A DNA stretch of 64,000 nucleotides from Taudactylus pleione (GCA_031769625.1 JAUIMM010000088.1:6897501-6961500), one strand, 5' to 3'; positions 10,014-23,002 are shown, counted from the first letter of the stretch. Notes: generated by a model from the sequence alone, not told the origin. Program-made: numbers and translations.

Positions 10014-11482
10014 TAGTCCAATTTAGAGTTTGATCTAATTTCAACTGCAGAACAATAAACAGGAGTTTGCCGCACTGCGCATATGCAACGAAAAGTTCAG
10101 AATTTCGGTTATAAAGTACAGTAAGTACCCTTTGTGTCTGGAGAGGTGGTGTAGTTACATGTGGCTACATCTCAAATGCCTACTGTAGCTATAAATTATT
10201 TTGCCCATTCTTAAGCTCTGGAGTAAAGATATATTTTGATGATGATGATGGCAAGAGCACATATTCATAAAATAAGATCTAAATAAATAAGTGCTATAGT
10301 TTGGGCCAATAATGGCTGAAGCAGGGAGATAATCAGCGTGGGAACCCCTGAAAAGGCAGTAACCGGCACCAGGGCTGTCTAAGGCTGCAGTGTAGAAGCA
10401 AACGGGAAGTGTCGGAATAGTAACCAAAGCATGAGTGTCAGTTATGGCGTTAGATGAGTTTATGACCACCTGCTAAGCTTGATAGACTAAACTATCTTTG
10501 AACAAAGATCCTGAATTAGAGATGTACGCTAATGCCGCTGCTGCTGCTTCTGTACAAGCAGTGGCTGTGTGAAAATCTGGAAATGACGAAGACGCAGAGG
10601 AATGCATTGAGGCACCCACCTGCGTCTTTGCAAATCCATGCATCTGCATACAAAGATGCAGCTTCGGTTGCAGATCGCTTGATTATCGCAGTTCTGAGTA
10701 GCCCTATGGTCGCACAGCTGAGTAGTATATGTCATGGAGGGGGGGTGGGATGGGGTAGTCCATGACCCAGTAGAGGGGTAAGTGCGGCTCCCCCTGTGCC
10801 AGCTCCGGTGCACGCCTATGCTCACCATAAAGGACTGTTGAACCCCAAAGGGTTTGGACATATGTTGGTGTGTTATCAGGTGACAATTACAACACCTGAG
10901 ATAATTGATTTCTATAGGCCAAAGGGTAAATGCATGAGAATTACTACCACAGATCTATTATAATTATATAGGTTCTAGTTGGAGCGGTCAGAATGTAAGA
11001 TATTTAACAGAACTTAGACATTGCAGGGCAAAATAGATGCAGAGCTGGCCCTGACTAATTTAGTGCACTAGGCAAGAGTTCAGCTGGTACCTGATGTTTA
11101 GTGAGATTTAGGTGCCTATTCATCAAGTACTGTCATTCTGCAGTGCTAATTTAGTGTCCAGTTTGCTGCGAGCAGCAGCGGTGGCCACTTAAAAAACAAT
11201 GCAATTCAATGTTCTCCAGTGCGGAGACAGCTGACCCAACGATTAGTTATCACCACCATCCCTATCACTGCTACTTTTGTTTCTGACTCGGCAGTTCTAG
11301 TGGAGGGAGCTGAAGGAAGGATTGGGGATCCGGGGACAAACGCCAATTGAAGCTGGCATCGGTTCCTGCTACCAAGCTTCAAAAATGTTGATGAATTTCT
11401 GTCTAGTGTATGGGGACACTGTGCCAGATCGGGACTGAAAGGTAAGCAGGAGATATAAGTGATTGCTCTTGTATTACCGGGT
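10014..11482. other. Mostly anonymous DNA with a MITE fragment
   Basis: From about 10504 (CCTGAATTAGAGATGTACGC) there is a diverged fragment of the family at 950-1310. The remainder shows no gene or clear repeat end. The overlapping frames at 10529-10886 lie in the fragment and its flank and have no domain. Confidence 0.4.
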
Positions 11483-11806
11483 TGGGTATGAGATCCCGGC
11501 AGTTGGGATGCCACTGGTCAGAATACCAACAGCGGCATCCCGACAGTGAATATGCCGACAGCGGTAGATAATTATACTACAATTAACCCCTACCTCTCTC
11601 CCTGGTGCCTAAACCTAACCTCCCCCCCTAGTGCCTAAACCTAACCTCCCACGCCCCGCACTCTAAACCTAACCCCCTCCCTTGTGCCTAAACCTACACC
11701 TCCCCTAACCCCCGATACTTAACCTCAGGATGCCGGCGGTTGGGATTCTGGAGTCGGTATTTAGACCGTCGGCAGCCCGCACGCTGGGATGCTGACTACA
11801 TCCCAT
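11483..11806. mobile_element. Palindromic-arm element with CCTAACC core
   Basis: The arms carry GATCCCGGCAGTTGGGATGC on the left and GGGATGCTGACTACATCCCA on the right. Between about 11583 and 11723 lies a C-rich array built on CTAACCTCCC and TGCCTAAACCTAAC blocks. The layout is the same as at 4345-5090 and 13650-13965. Confidence 0.6.
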
Positions 11807-13649
11807 ATTACCTTTATAATGAATGGCCCCGATACCTAATTTTTACAAAAGTATGTGAAAATGTTAATTTTCATCTACTTTTGTAGAAATGAAGGGATAA
11901 TGAATATACATCTTAGCCACTGACTTTCATTTATTGACAGTCAGTGGCAGAAGTCACAATGTCTGACAAGTATGTATGTTGTACTTGAGACTTGGTAATT
12001 GGGGGATGCTGATTTAGTAAAGGAGCGTTGGTATGCTAATTAACCAATACAGAATGTACCTCCTGTGAGTACATGTACTCTTACTTGTATTATGTCATCA
12101 AATCACAAGTCTAACATGTTCAAATAACCTCCATGATTAGCTAGTCATACTGATCACTGGATGACAGTGACAAGATGACATCACCATCAATCCACTGACT
12201 AACGTGTTGCTGAGGCTGTGTGCATTCTATTTCCTAGAACTTTCATTTCAGTATCACATGTGATCTCTTTCATGTTCTGCACAGCTGGTGAGTTACTTCA
12301 GGTGCCCTCACTATGACTGTTCATGTGTTGTACTATCACTTTAACTTTGCTCGCTGTCTCCTAATACTGTGTACACATGGGCACTTACTCACGTCAGTAG
12401 TGCATCCAGATGTGTTCAGAACTTGTTAATCATTAATCGCTATGAAGTATAATACATGGCGTTTTTAGTGATTGGATTACTTGGCATTGAATTCATTGTT
12501 TCATATCAAAGCTGTATACACAAAACAAAATTATTCAATATTATTTCAAGTGATGTGAATGCTATTTTCTCTGCAACTGACTCTACAGTAGCTAAGATTC
12601 GACAAATGGCTTGGGCACCTTACAGTACCTTACGCAGCCTTATACTTCTAGCCTCCAGACAGCATATTAATCTTAAATGCAGCAATCCCAGGTAAGAAAT
12701 GCACCATAACCATGCTGCCATTTGTCGGAGCCCAGTGAGTCGCCTCCTGCAGCCGTTTTACCTGGAGAGCTGTGGTTCATCTCTTCATTTCACAGCCAGG
12801 ATAAAAACTGGGCATGTTTAGTGGCAGAAGAAAGCAGGAAGATCAAGCTGAATTGAGAGTTCTGATTGGTCCTCATGCTTACCACGTATTTCATCCGTAG
12901 CCCATTGAATGGGGTGGCACTGTTGAGAGGTCAGTTTTGTGGGTGGCTACTCCTGCCCTTGTGTGCTGGTCAATGTGAACGTGAGGGCAGCCTAGTGTGC
13001 CTGAGGGGTTTACCCATAGACTTTCACCTGTATGGTTTATGCTAGTAAATGTGATGTTATTAAAGAAGACTTAGGGGGTAATTTATAAAGCTGTGTTTTG
13101 GAGGCTGAAAAGCTTAAACTGCATTCGATGTGTGGAAGACAGTTTGCAAAGTCCTAAACTGCATGTCAAAACGGTTTTGCCTGTGAGCCGTTCCAAAAAG
13201 CTTATTTGTGTTACATATAAGTAAGAAAAGAAAGAAAGAAAAAAAATGTCCCATTACATTCCTGAGCCCAACCTATTCAGCATTGGGACCAGTCCCATAT
13301 GGGAGGGCCGAAACAATTATTACCAGCCTTATCAGTAGTAGCAATGGGCCTCCATGGTACTCCGGGTCATTGGGTACCAAAGAAATAGTGTCCAAAAGTG
13401 CAAGCTGTTGTGTCATTTCAAGTGCCAGCATGCACTGACAGTCCATGAACGCATACTTGCACATGTTGTCCTACAAGTGTGAATAACAATTGTTGCCCCT
13501 AGAAAGAATTAACTACTGTATTTCCCGGATATAAAATAAATCAATCATGCCACCATATGAAATAATTAAGCCTCCAATTAATAAAATAAATAATGCTTCT
13601 CATCTCAAATAAATATATCATGTCTTCGTGTTGGCTATGCAGTCTCGGT
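11807..13649. other. Anonymous DNA
   Basis: No gene or complete element could be supported. The frames at 12456-12695 and 13208-13464 have no recognisable domain. Confidence 0.4.
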
Positions 13650-13965
13650 GCTGATAATGCCAGTGGCCAGAATCCTAGAAGCGGAATGCCGATGATGAAA
13701 ATCCCGGTGCATGCAGGTAAGTATTCTAACCCTTCCCCTAATCCTAACCCACCCCTCCCGCAGCCTAACCCTAACCTTCCCCTTCGGCAGTCTAACCCTA
13801 ATTGTCCCTTCCCCCGCAGCCTAACTCTAACCCTCCCCTCCCGCAGCCTAACCCTCTCCCTAGTGCCTAACGCTAACTATAGTGCCTAAGCCTAAGCCTC
13901 CCCCTAACCCTAATACTCACCGTCGGAATCGTAGCCATCGTGATTCTGAAGCCGAGATTCTGACA
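13650..13965. mobile_element. Third element with telomere-like C-rich core
   Basis: The left arm has CTGATAATGCCAGTGGCCAG and the right arm CCGAGATTCTGACAGTATTT. The core at about 13727-13915 consists of CAGCCTAACCCTAACC-type blocks. It is diverged from the other copies, but the order of parts is the same. Confidence 0.6.
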
Positions 13966-14614
13966 GTATTTGTAAATATTTTGGAACTTTAATAAAACCA
14001 CTTTCATATCAAATTAGCATATTTATCTCTTCTCTACTTCAGTATGTCTTGAATGCATTGATGTAGCTTTGTGGACTTGCCTTCCATACTGCATCAGCTG
14101 CCGGGCTCAGAGAGATTACTGTCACTTCTGCCTTCCTAGAATTGTTGTGTCCCATGAGAGGTGAGACATAACAAGACAGTAGATCCCAGTTGGACATGAT
14201 GTGTCAACAGGCGCATTGTGTGCGTCAGGATGTCGACTACATCCCACATCTTCATGTGCAAATAAATAAGATATGCCACCAATAGGAATAAAATAAGTAA
14301 TGTCCCCAATATTAAATAAATATGTCAAATAAGTTCTCGTTGTGTCTGATTATTCGGGGTCACTAACATCCATTGCTGGCTTGTAGCACAAACTTCACAT
14401 ATTATCCAAGTTACAGCATTGTTATGGTTTATTGGCTTAATATTAACCTCAGAGATTTCAGTTCCATTTTAAGATAAAATCAACAAGACAAACATTGTTA
14501 ACTAAAGGTGCCTCACAAATAGTCCACATATACTGTAGTAAAAAGTGCAACCACAGCCTATTATTATATGACACTATTAGTACAAGTTTGCTGACCTGTG
14601 TCGCCATACCCATA
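13966..14614. other. Anonymous DNA
   Basis: A short stretch at about 14180-14255 ending GTCGACTACATCCCACATC resembles the arms of the CCTAACC-core elements. Nothing else is recognisable. Confidence 0.4.
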
Positions 14615-14622
14615 ACCACAAG

Positions 14623-15449
14623 CAGGGTCGGTTCTAGACATTGTGGAGCTCAGGGCGAAAGTTCCCAGTTGCGCCCCCCCCACACACACACAAAAAAAAA
14701 AGAAAGAATTTTTTTAGATAAGACAACATTATGCCACATGCAGTACTGCCCTTTATAACACACTATGCAACACGCAGTAATGCCCTGTATAACACATTAT
14801 GCCACACGCAGTAATGACCTGTATAATACATTGTGCCACACACAGTTGTTACCTTTATAATACATTATCCACAATTCAAATTACACCACACAGTAGTACC
14901 TTATGTTATGACACAAAGTGGTGCCCCTTTTACACAATGCCAAAATTAGTGTCCCTTATACACAAGGCCCACAGTAGTAGTGCCCCTAATACAATGCCCA
15001 CAGTAGTAGTGCCCCTTATACAATGCCCACAGTAGTAGTGCCCCCCATGCAGTTCCCGCATTAGTAGTACCCCCAGTGGTGATGCCCCCAGTAGTAATGC
15101 CCCCTATAGTAGTCCCCCCAGTAGTAAAGCTCCACAGTAGTAATCCCCCAATTAGTAATGCCCCCTATAGTAGTGCCCCCATTAGTAATGCTCCCCAGTA
15201 GTAATGCCCCCATTAGTAGTGCCCACAGTAGTAATGCCCACAGTAGTAATGTCCCTTATAGTAGTTCCCCCAGTAGTAATGCCCCTATTAGCAATGCTCC
15301 CCAGTAGTAATCCCCCCATTAGTAATGCCCCCTATTTTTTCTTCCTTCTAGGTTTTTTTTCAGGGGGGGGGGCGACGACTCAGTTGCGCCCTCTAGGTGT
15401 CGGCACTCCGGGCAACGGCCCTGTTAGCCCGCACCTAGAACCGTCACTG
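14623..15449. mobile_element. Non-autonomous hAT carrying a minisatellite
   Basis: The ends CAGGGTCGGTTCTAG and CTAGAACCGTCACTG are inverted repeats, flanked by a perfect 8-bp duplication ACCACAAG (14615-14622 and 15450-15457). The interior (about 14930-15340) is a degenerate array of AGTAGTAATGCCCCC-like units, preceded by a CACACA/poly-A stretch. The end-proximal CAGTTGCGCCC and the array motif are also found in the element at 60079-60988, so the two appear to be the same family. Confidence 0.9.
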
Positions 15450-15457
15450 ACCACAAG

Positions 15458-17264
15458 GCAGCCGATTAGTAGTAGTAGTAGGTAATGTACTATAGTGCTC
15501 TGCAGCACAGTGGGTGATACAGAGCATACTGTATATAAAGCAGGAACATAGGCGGAATGAGTGCACATCTGTAGAGAAAGGTTATGGAGGGCCCCGTTAG
15601 TGAGAAAGTACAATGTAGTGGGAAAATAGCAAAGCTGAGCTGAAAGGAGTAAGTAGAGGATCATCTAAATGACAGAAGATCAAACTGTGGGACAAATGTA
15701 TTAACCTGACACTTATAAGTGACGTATTGCATCGCTACTTAGTACAGCAATACCGGGTATCTTAGCACTGAGATGTTTTAAAAAGAGTCACCAAAGAAGT
15801 AGTACGGTAACTCACCCCTCCGATAATTTTTGCCCTGCTTGTGGCGCACCAGCTTAGTGCTGCAAAGTCTCGCAAACCGGCAAGATCTCATTCTGGAGTC
15901 TGACAGAGCATGTGCGGGGAAGCGCGTGGTATTGGTGATGGGACTGGTAAGTAACACATCCTCAGCTTATTATCGCTTCATAACTACAAATCAATCTTCA
16001 CAGCCATATCTGGAGATTTGCAAATAAGACGAAAGCGGTTTAGTTGTCAGAGAATTTGCAAACAAATATTTTATTGATAGTAAAAAATAAAAAAAATAAA
16101 CACGTGGAAGGTGCTTTATGGGTACATTATTATTGATAGACATTTGTTCAATGTTCGGGTTTTTTTGTTTTTTATTTACTTTTTTAGAAAAAAAATGTTT
16201 TATGATATATAGGGAATCTTTTTGGTAGCATAGTAGAATAAATATATTTTTTTATTTATGGCCTTATACTGTATAGGAAACAAACACACAATAGACAATA
16301 AAATATAAGCGATTCCTTGCGAGTTATAGTTAGTAAGAAAGCTTTTGAAAACACCACACATTGGCGTACCTCCCAACATTTTACATTCCGGATTAGGACT
16401 TTTTGCCCTCTCCTAAGGCGCGCGCTTCCCCTGGCTGATTTTTTATCATGCTGAGGGCGAGCCCCGCACTTCGGCAGCTGTTGGGCTGCCCCTAGCCTTT
16501 CCCGCCACTGAATAGACCGCGGCATCCATTCACCGCTGCTCTGCTCTACATAGCAGTTGATTTTAAAATCCGATTAAAAACTTCATTTGGAGGGGAAAAA
16601 AAAGATAACCATGTTCCCTCCTTTCTGTAACAGGCCAATACTAAGTACACTGAGCCCTTCCATTTACTCCTGGGTACCAGGGTAAAAATACCGAAATATA
16701 CCTCCTGTTCTTGTCACACTGTAAGAGCCTGCATACTCGCACTTTTTATTGGTCCCCCATCAATGCCGGATTAATGGCAGGGCGGAGGGGTAGGACACCT
16801 CAAGGACAGAACAGACGGGATCACTATGGCTGCCTGCACTGTTGTGACACAGGACTGCACAGCACTCTGGACGGACAGCCGAGAGAATAGATGGTCAGAA
16901 TGGGGGAAGGGGGTTTGTAGGGGTCCCCTACAAACAAGTTGCCCTGTGGCCCTCTTAATAGAAAAGTTTGCCCAATTATTAATAGAAAGATATAATGGTA
17001 CCCCCTCCATAGTTGGGGCTCACACCTATATACCCATTCCTTGGGGTCATATTTCACACATGTAAGAGCAACAGAAAAGATACAACATTATATTTATTGC
17101 ACAACACACAAACCAGTGTAACACAGTAATGAGAACTATATACAAGAAGAACCACTAAACAATAGCAATGTATGCTTCTACTGTACTTCACCTATGGTAA
17201 CCCTTCACCCCCTAATAGGGGTTTAGAGACCTGGGAGAATCAACAGTAGGTTCTGTTTAGAAGG
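15458..17264. other. Anonymous DNA
   Basis: There are poly-T and A-rich stretches at 16080-16260 and fragments typical of interspersed repeats (GGCGTACCTCCCAACATTTT at 16364). The paired frames at 16771-17065 on both strands lack any domain. Confidence 0.4.
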
Positions 17265-17582
17265 TATGACCTTTATTATTATTATCCTTTATTAATATGG
17301 TGCCACAAGGGTTCCGCAGCACCTTACAAAGTACATAAACAAATGAGCCCACAAGACAACAGTTATATATTACCAGCACAAAACAATGCAGGACAAGGAC
17401 ATGGTTTATAAACATAGCTGCCTTAGCGATCATAATACTTACATAAGCAGCACGGCACCAGCAACCAAATACAGTATTAGGTTCTGTTGTGATGAGTTAG
17501 GAGTAAATGACAGTATAAGTAAGGGAAGAAGCACATGAAGGAAGAGGGCCCTGCCCGTGAGAGCTTACATTGAAAAGGGGAT
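17265..17582. repeat. Interspersed repeat (GTTCCGCAGCACCTTACAAA)
   Basis: It opens with a TTATTATTATCC microsatellite, then GGTGCCACAAGGGTTCCGCA and AGTACATAAACAAATGA, and closes with GGGCCCTGCCC followed by GAGCTTACATTG. This arrangement is familiar from a dispersed vertebrate repeat, but I cannot assign its class from sequence alone. Confidence 0.55.
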
Positions 17583-17965
17583 TACAGATGTGTCCTCGTA
17601 CATTTATACTTTTTGTGCCATATAGCGCAAGTCACATGGCACAAATTAGATGCCCTGTCACTGGCAGCATCCCGGATTTTCATACTTTTTCCTAATCTTA
17701 GCGTTTTATTTGCATCGTACAGTAGCTGCATATATAGCTGCTTATACTGTAGTGTACTAGGCACTAGGACTAAAGTGTTTGATGCAAAGGAATTGGTACA
17801 AAGTTACAGATTAAGCACAACGATGTGTGACATGAAGCATAGTGGGGCTCATTCATACAGGACATCTGCCTTTATACATACATTAGCGTCTCAGTCGCAC
17901 ACATCAGCTGCATTGCAATGTCAGCGCTAGTGTTCAATTTACTCGTGCATCACCTCATTAACTGT
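17583..17965. other. Anonymous DNA
   Basis: I see no gene or repeat border here. Confidence 0.4.
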
Positions 17966-18142
17966 GAGGACCATTTACTAAGCCTTGGATGGAGATAAAG
18001 TGGACGAAGATAAAAGTGCCAGCCAATCAGCTCCTAACTCATTTTTCAAACAGAGCCTGTGAAATGGCAGTTAGGAGCTAATTGGCTGGTACTTTATCTC
18101 AGTTCACTTTATGTCCATTCAAGGCTTAGTAAATAGACCCCT
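17966..18142. mobile_element. Foldback MITE (TTTACTAAGCCTTGGATGGA)
   Basis: The two halves pair over nearly the whole length: CATTTACTAAGCCTTGGATG pairs with CATTCAAGGCTTAGTAAATA, and GCCAGCCAATCAGCTCCTAA with TTAGGAGCTAATTGGCTGGT. The TTTACTAA end resembles the Harbinger MITEs of this window. No coding capacity. Confidence 0.85.
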
Positions 18143-19019
18143 GTGTGACTAAGATATATATTTTGGGAGACGTGTGGAGAGACTTAAGGCGCAAATTAGT
18201 TGCAAAGTCCATGGTGCGCCAAAAGGGGCTATTTGGTGCAATTTTTGTATTGGTTAATGTGGTCACATGAGTAAATGCTGTATTTTTGCCTTAGAACCTG
18301 CCGTCAAGCCACAGTGGATCCCACCGGTCTGTAAAATTCTGCCTAACTAATTAGTAAATATATTGCATACAGAAAGCTTTAGTGATGCCTCTGGGGTTTC
18401 AGATGTTCATAGCTTCCTGTTGGAACATGAAATATGGGGATGTGTGCAGGACAGGTTGGGACATCCCGTGCTGACACTTAGGAGATTCATACAAGTCATG
18501 CGGGCTAGATAATACTGTTATTGTCCGATGTAGTCACAGGAGAGGTGATTAGCATTCCTTTGTTCCTGGACAATATGATTTTCCAGCTATGTACAAGAGT
18601 CACCTATCTTTACTCTAGTTATATAATATATACAATCACATCACAATTTTTCCAATGATAAAGATACAGGCTGCCAGATGTAATGGCCAGTGAGTTTGCA
18701 ACTCGCTGGAAAGCACTAGAAGTTACCAAACAAAAGGGGTCCCTGAGGTCATATACAGCTATTTGCGTCTCAGGTAATCAGGTATAGGTAATCAGCATGT
18801 AGTGATGGAACTCCAGGACTATCTCATCAGTGAAAAAAACACAGAAATGGGCAAGTTATTTCCAACGTTTCATGTTTAATGTGACATTTCCTCAGGGATA
18901 ACAAAAACAAAGTACACGGAGGTTAGTTTATATGACAGTAGAGTCATAAACCTCCAATCTGGCACTCTGTACACTCAGGGACACAGGGAGTTAAATGCTT
19001 GGGGAGGGTTTTAGTGGCC
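18143..19019. other. Anonymous DNA
   Basis: No gene or complete element was recognised. Confidence 0.4.
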
Positions 19020-19259
19020 AGTTCCTTCAGCCAATAGTAGGGGCAGGTTTGCTGGGATGGGAGTGTTGTTGTAGGTTTTATGGGTAAGCAACATTAGCTT
19101 GCCCTCACTCTTTTTCCAGATCTTGGACAGAGAAGTATTGTATTGATTAACTGTTAATATACGCATAATTTTGAATTCTTCACTGACTCCTCTTTTTCTT
19201 CCTGTACTCCTTCTTGCTTTCCTATACTTTCTTTCTCTCATTACCTTCCTTTTTTTGTC

Positions 19260-20790
19260 ATGGATGGCCCCCGCAGGGCCGCCGCCTCTCTCGCTCGCTC
19301 TTTGGTGGATATGGTGGGCGGCAGGCCTGTTGTCCCTGACGGGGCTGTGGGTGCACGCGGCCGCGGTCGAGCCCGGGACCGGGCTTCGATCTGCAGCCTT
19401 TCAGGGTCGATTAACCCAGGATTGCCCAATCGCAGGTGGAGGGGGTGGTCGTGGTGTGGCCCGGGGCGCTGGTGGAGGATCGTGGGGGCTATGCGAGTTT
19501 CTCCCCCTCTGCAGGGTGAGAGTACGGTGTCAGGGTCGTGGAGGCAGCGTCTGGCATTGCGGAGGGGCTGAGTTCAGGCCAGATCGGGCCTGAGTTATGG
19601 GATGACGAGCGTGTAGAAGCTACGGTAGGTCGCGGGCGCCATTTTGGGTGTGCTGCAAACAGGGGGCCCGAGATGGAGGACACGTTGTGTGCTTCCTCGG
19701 ATTCGGGTACCATGGGGAGCATAATGGGGTTGCCTTCTGTGTCTCTTGGTGGGGATGCCGGTGCCAATGTGATCGTTCCCCGCCGGCCCGGTTCCTATGT
19801 GGACGTGGTGAGGGGGGCATGGGGTGGTAGTGCAGGCTTTGATATAGTTCGCACTGTTGCGGGGCAAGTGTCTGAGACCGTGGGGGTTGAGTTGGGGGTG
19901 GTATCTGCGCTATGTGCTTCATTGGTGTCAGTTTAGGTACCCCTTCTCCCTGCTGGGCCCAGTGGGAGTGAGGGGGGTGTGGCTGTTCATGGTCACAATT
20001 TGGAGGTGCTTTCAGAGAGGTTGGCAGCAGCGCTGGGCCTGGCTGTGGCTGTGGCTTTGCAGATGGGGAGGGGGCACAATACGGTGTGGGCTTCCGGGCC
20101 TCCAAGTGTGCCCCAGATGGTGTCGGAATCTTCTGATTGTGTCCCCACAGGTGGATCGAATACCAGTGCCAGTATGCAGAGGAGAGAGCAGAACGTGGAG
20201 GATGCGGCCGATGCTAGTGCGGGTCCTGCTGTGGTGGGTTCTGATGAGTCTTTTTCTGACCCAGATTGGATTGGCAGTGTGTCTTGTAGTGAGAGTAGTG
20301 GCACGCTGAATGATAGCTCACGGCGTCGCAGGATTCCTCATCTAATTCAGGTAGGCACAAAAAGAAAAGGGGTACGAAGGCTAAGCGTAGGCATTGATTC
20401 TCCTCCACTAGCTTGTCTGACTCATCAGTGCTTTCAGATGAGGTGCTTTGTGCTAACACGGTGGTGTTGCGGGGAGTGCGCTCCAGAGTGAGGGACAGGA
20501 TTAGACGGGGTTGTTTCGTTAATATTTTTGCCCTCACTAGTAAGGCGAAGAAAGCATGGAATGCAGCTAAGAAGAGAGGAGGTGTGGACACGTGCATGTC
20601 CTACCATAACTGGCTCAAAGGGAAGTATATTTTTGTGTCCTGCTACTTGGAGACGCGTCACGATGAGCATTTGAAAGTTATTCGTTACATGTATTTGATA
20701 CATGAAATGATGAGTTCCGTATGGGCAATCTGGTGAGCGGAAGGATGGTGTCCAGTTAGAGGATCGCCGGAATTCCGTTTGCTTTCATCT
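19260..20790 (+). pseudogene. gag-like ORF remnant of a DIRS/Ngaro-like element
   Basis: At least four frames are needed to read through this region. The recognisable part is at 20440-20740: RDRIRRGCFVNIFAL, then a Trp-containing NWLKGKYIFVSCYLE and LKVIRYMYLIHEMM, followed in a shifted frame by DEFR. This order (RDRI...F+aliphatic, W+helix, Y+helix, YDExFR) fits the gag-like protein of DIRS-group elements as I know it. Upstream parts are Gly/Arg/Pro-rich and uninformative. It cannot make an intact protein. Identification is by motif order only. Confidence 0.45.
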
Positions 20791-21082
20791 CAACTTGAGG
20801 ATTAGCTACTCACAATAGGTGGGGGTCTTGAGGAATTTTTGTTTTATCACTGGTTTTAATTGTGGCTGCTGCCCGCCAGTGGAAGTTTTGTGTTTTTGCC
20901 TCAGGTCAGGGTTAATACAATAAATAGGCCCAGCAAGAGATCAGGTGTGAGGGGTCCGTCGAAAATAGTATATCTTTGCTTGCCCATGTTTTTTCTGTTC
21001 AAGTATATGCTTTATTAACCTTTTTTGTTTTTTACCAGGTTGTCAATAACCAGGTTGTCAATTGGACGATAATTTTGTGTGG

Positions 21083-21546
21083 GTGATAGGGCACTCTTTT
21101 ATTTTCTGGCTTGCCAGGTCCGAAGTGCTCTTAGGTTCTAGGGAGATGCCCGAATTGGCTCGGTGGAGTGGTACGGGTACCCCAGTTTTTTAATCATTCA
21201 TTTGGGTGGTAACAACTTGATCTCCCGCATGTGGCAAGACTTATGAATGACCATTCGGGCGGACCTTTTGCTCCTTATTGCAAGATGGACATTTTGCAGG
21301 ATCCTGTGGTCCGAAATTTTGCCACGTTTGGTGTGGCAGGGTGCGTTTAATCCGTCAGCTGTAGACATGTCTAGACGAAGGGTCAATTCGGTGGTTGGCA
21401 GAGCTATTGTTGCAAATGGTGGTTCTGTGGTATGGCATTCTGGTATTGCTATTCAGGGTAGGCAGCTCTTTAGGAGAGATGGGGTGCACCTGTCTAGGGG
21501 TTGGTGTGAGATTTTTCTTAGGGACTGGATGTTTAGCGGTAGTTAG
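21083..21546 (+). pseudogene. SGNH-hydrolase-like domain, frameshifted
   Basis: SGNH esterase blocks can be read in order: block I as VIGHSFIFW (21083 on), block III as HLGGNNLI (about 21199-21222), a central SEILPRLVWQG segment (about 21308-21340), and block V as RDGVHLS with Asp at 21478-21480 and His at 21487-21489. A stop and a one-base frame change lie between blocks I and III, and another break between III and the final open frame (21247-21546). The catalytic Ser, Asn, Asp and His are all still present. The domain is part of the retroelement rather than a host esterase. Confidence 0.65.
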
Positions 21547-22090
21547 AGTTGAATTTTAGGTATGGTGGCGACTGCGGACTTTAGGTCCTGGTATGGCCTG
21601 GTTTATGAACAGCCTGTATCATGGGGTTAGGGCTATATTTTGTGGAATACGGTAAGTCTTCCCTGGAGGGTCACCCATGCGGCTGGGTTGGCATTAGGGG
21701 GATGTAGGGCGTTCATTGGATGACCACCGATCCAGGTGAGTCCTGTCCTTCACAGCTGCATGGGTGGCCCCTCAAGTTGTAGTTAGGTTACTCTCTCCGT
21801 CGGTTGGGCAGGAGGCCCGTGATCCCTGCGAGTTGTTGTAGGAGGGGCATTTGGTCCCAATGCAATAGGTCAAAGCGGGCTTTTAGCCTCTCCTTTTGTT
21901 ATTTTTGATAAATGTATTTATTTTATTTTGTTATGCCGTTCAGAATCCCCGCCACCATATTTAAATTTTTGCATGATTGGTTCTTTAATTCAGCTAGGTT
22001 CTTTAATTCAGCTAGGTCGTTAAATAGGTTATTAGTCTAGAAACAAAAAGTGTGACCAAAAAGTCTGACCATTTTTTCCGGCAATCTCTA

Positions 22091-22623
22091 GGCCTGATTC
22101 AGACCCGCTAACGAGCGCTATGCGCTCGCAAGCGGGTCGATGGTGGCCCAGTGCACATGCGCACGACGGAGCCGGCTCCGTTGTGCGCATGTGCGAGACT
22201 CGGATAGCGTCTTGCAAACCGTCGCTCCGGGTCTCGTACCAAAGGGGGCGTGCTTTCGATGTTGAGTGGCAGCACACCCCCTTTGGTGGGCGGGTTGGGG
22301 GAGTGGCTGCCCAAACGGAAGCGTTCCCATGTGAATGCCTCCGTTGGGGGCAGCTCCACTGACAAGTGGGAGAGATTTCGGCTCTGTGAGAGCCGAAATC
22401 TCTCTGGGGTTTGTGGCAGCGAGACCCCACCACAAGGGTCTCATCGCAAGCCCGATGGTCGCGATGGTCTTGACCAACGTGACCATCTTCCTGGCCGCTC
22501 GCTATAGCTGTGGGTGGTCATCCACAGCTATACGAGCGGCCAGGAGGCCGCTCTAAAAAACAAGAAGGCCGGCCCTGATTCAGAGCGAGAGCTCTGTCAG
22601 AGCGTTCGGTTCTGAATCAGGGC
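22091..22623. mobile_element. Hairpin-chain element, copy A
   Basis: The outer ends GGCCTGATTCAGA and TCTGAATCAGGGCC are inverted. Between them lies a train of short palindromes instead of one long foldback. The clearest is a perfect 14-bp stem at 22371-22384 / 22390-22403 (AGAGATTTCGGCTC). Others include GCGCACGACGGAGCCGGCTC with its partner and GTGCTTTCG...GGCAGCAC. Open frames on both strands here are GC artefacts. Copies B, C and D lie at 30572, 44640 and 47022. Confidence 0.8.
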
Positions 22624-23002
22624 CTCTGTGTCTGTGTATTTATTTTAGAGTGAGGTCTGTGTTGCATGTGGCTGAGTGTGCAGAGTGATCTGACGATAGA
22701 GAGATTAACAAGTTACATACCTATATAGTGCCACCCCCCTATGATCATCTCGACCACAGCCATTAACTCCCGGTCTGAAGCACACTGGCATCATCCATCT
22801 GCCCCACAGCGCTGGCGTGCCAACGTTCCCCCGGGGGGGTGGTTCCGCCTCTGTGTACATCACCATGGTGACCCATTACAGATAGGTTATTTGCTCCTGG
22901 AAGAGTTACAATGCTTTAAAGCCTTCATTACAACAATTATAATGGTAGTTGCATTAATCTTAAGCAAAACATAAAAATCTCCTGCCTCACATTTGTCTTA
23001 TA
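22624..23002. other. Anonymous DNA
   Basis: No gene or element border was recognised. Confidence 0.4.

Larger units (their letters stand above)
19020..22085 (+). mobile_element. Degraded DIRS/Ngaro-like retroelement
   Basis: The stretch is GC-rich, frame-shifted former coding DNA. A gag-like region (19260-20790) is followed, after a short linker, by an SGNH-hydrolase-like region (21083-21546). I know this hydrolase type from tyrosine-recombinase retroelements of the Ngaro/DIRS group in frogs and fish. No reverse transcriptase, RNase H or tyrosine recombinase is visible, so an internal deletion near 20900-21060 is likely. The last part (about 21908-22085) recurs inverted at 31055-31239. The borders are approximate. 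Confidence 0.55.

Noticed and set aside
22032..22556. Five overlapping frames of 73-133 codons
   Set aside because: They lie inside hairpin-chain copy A; palindromic GC-rich DNA gives mirrored frames on both strands. The same holds for copy B.
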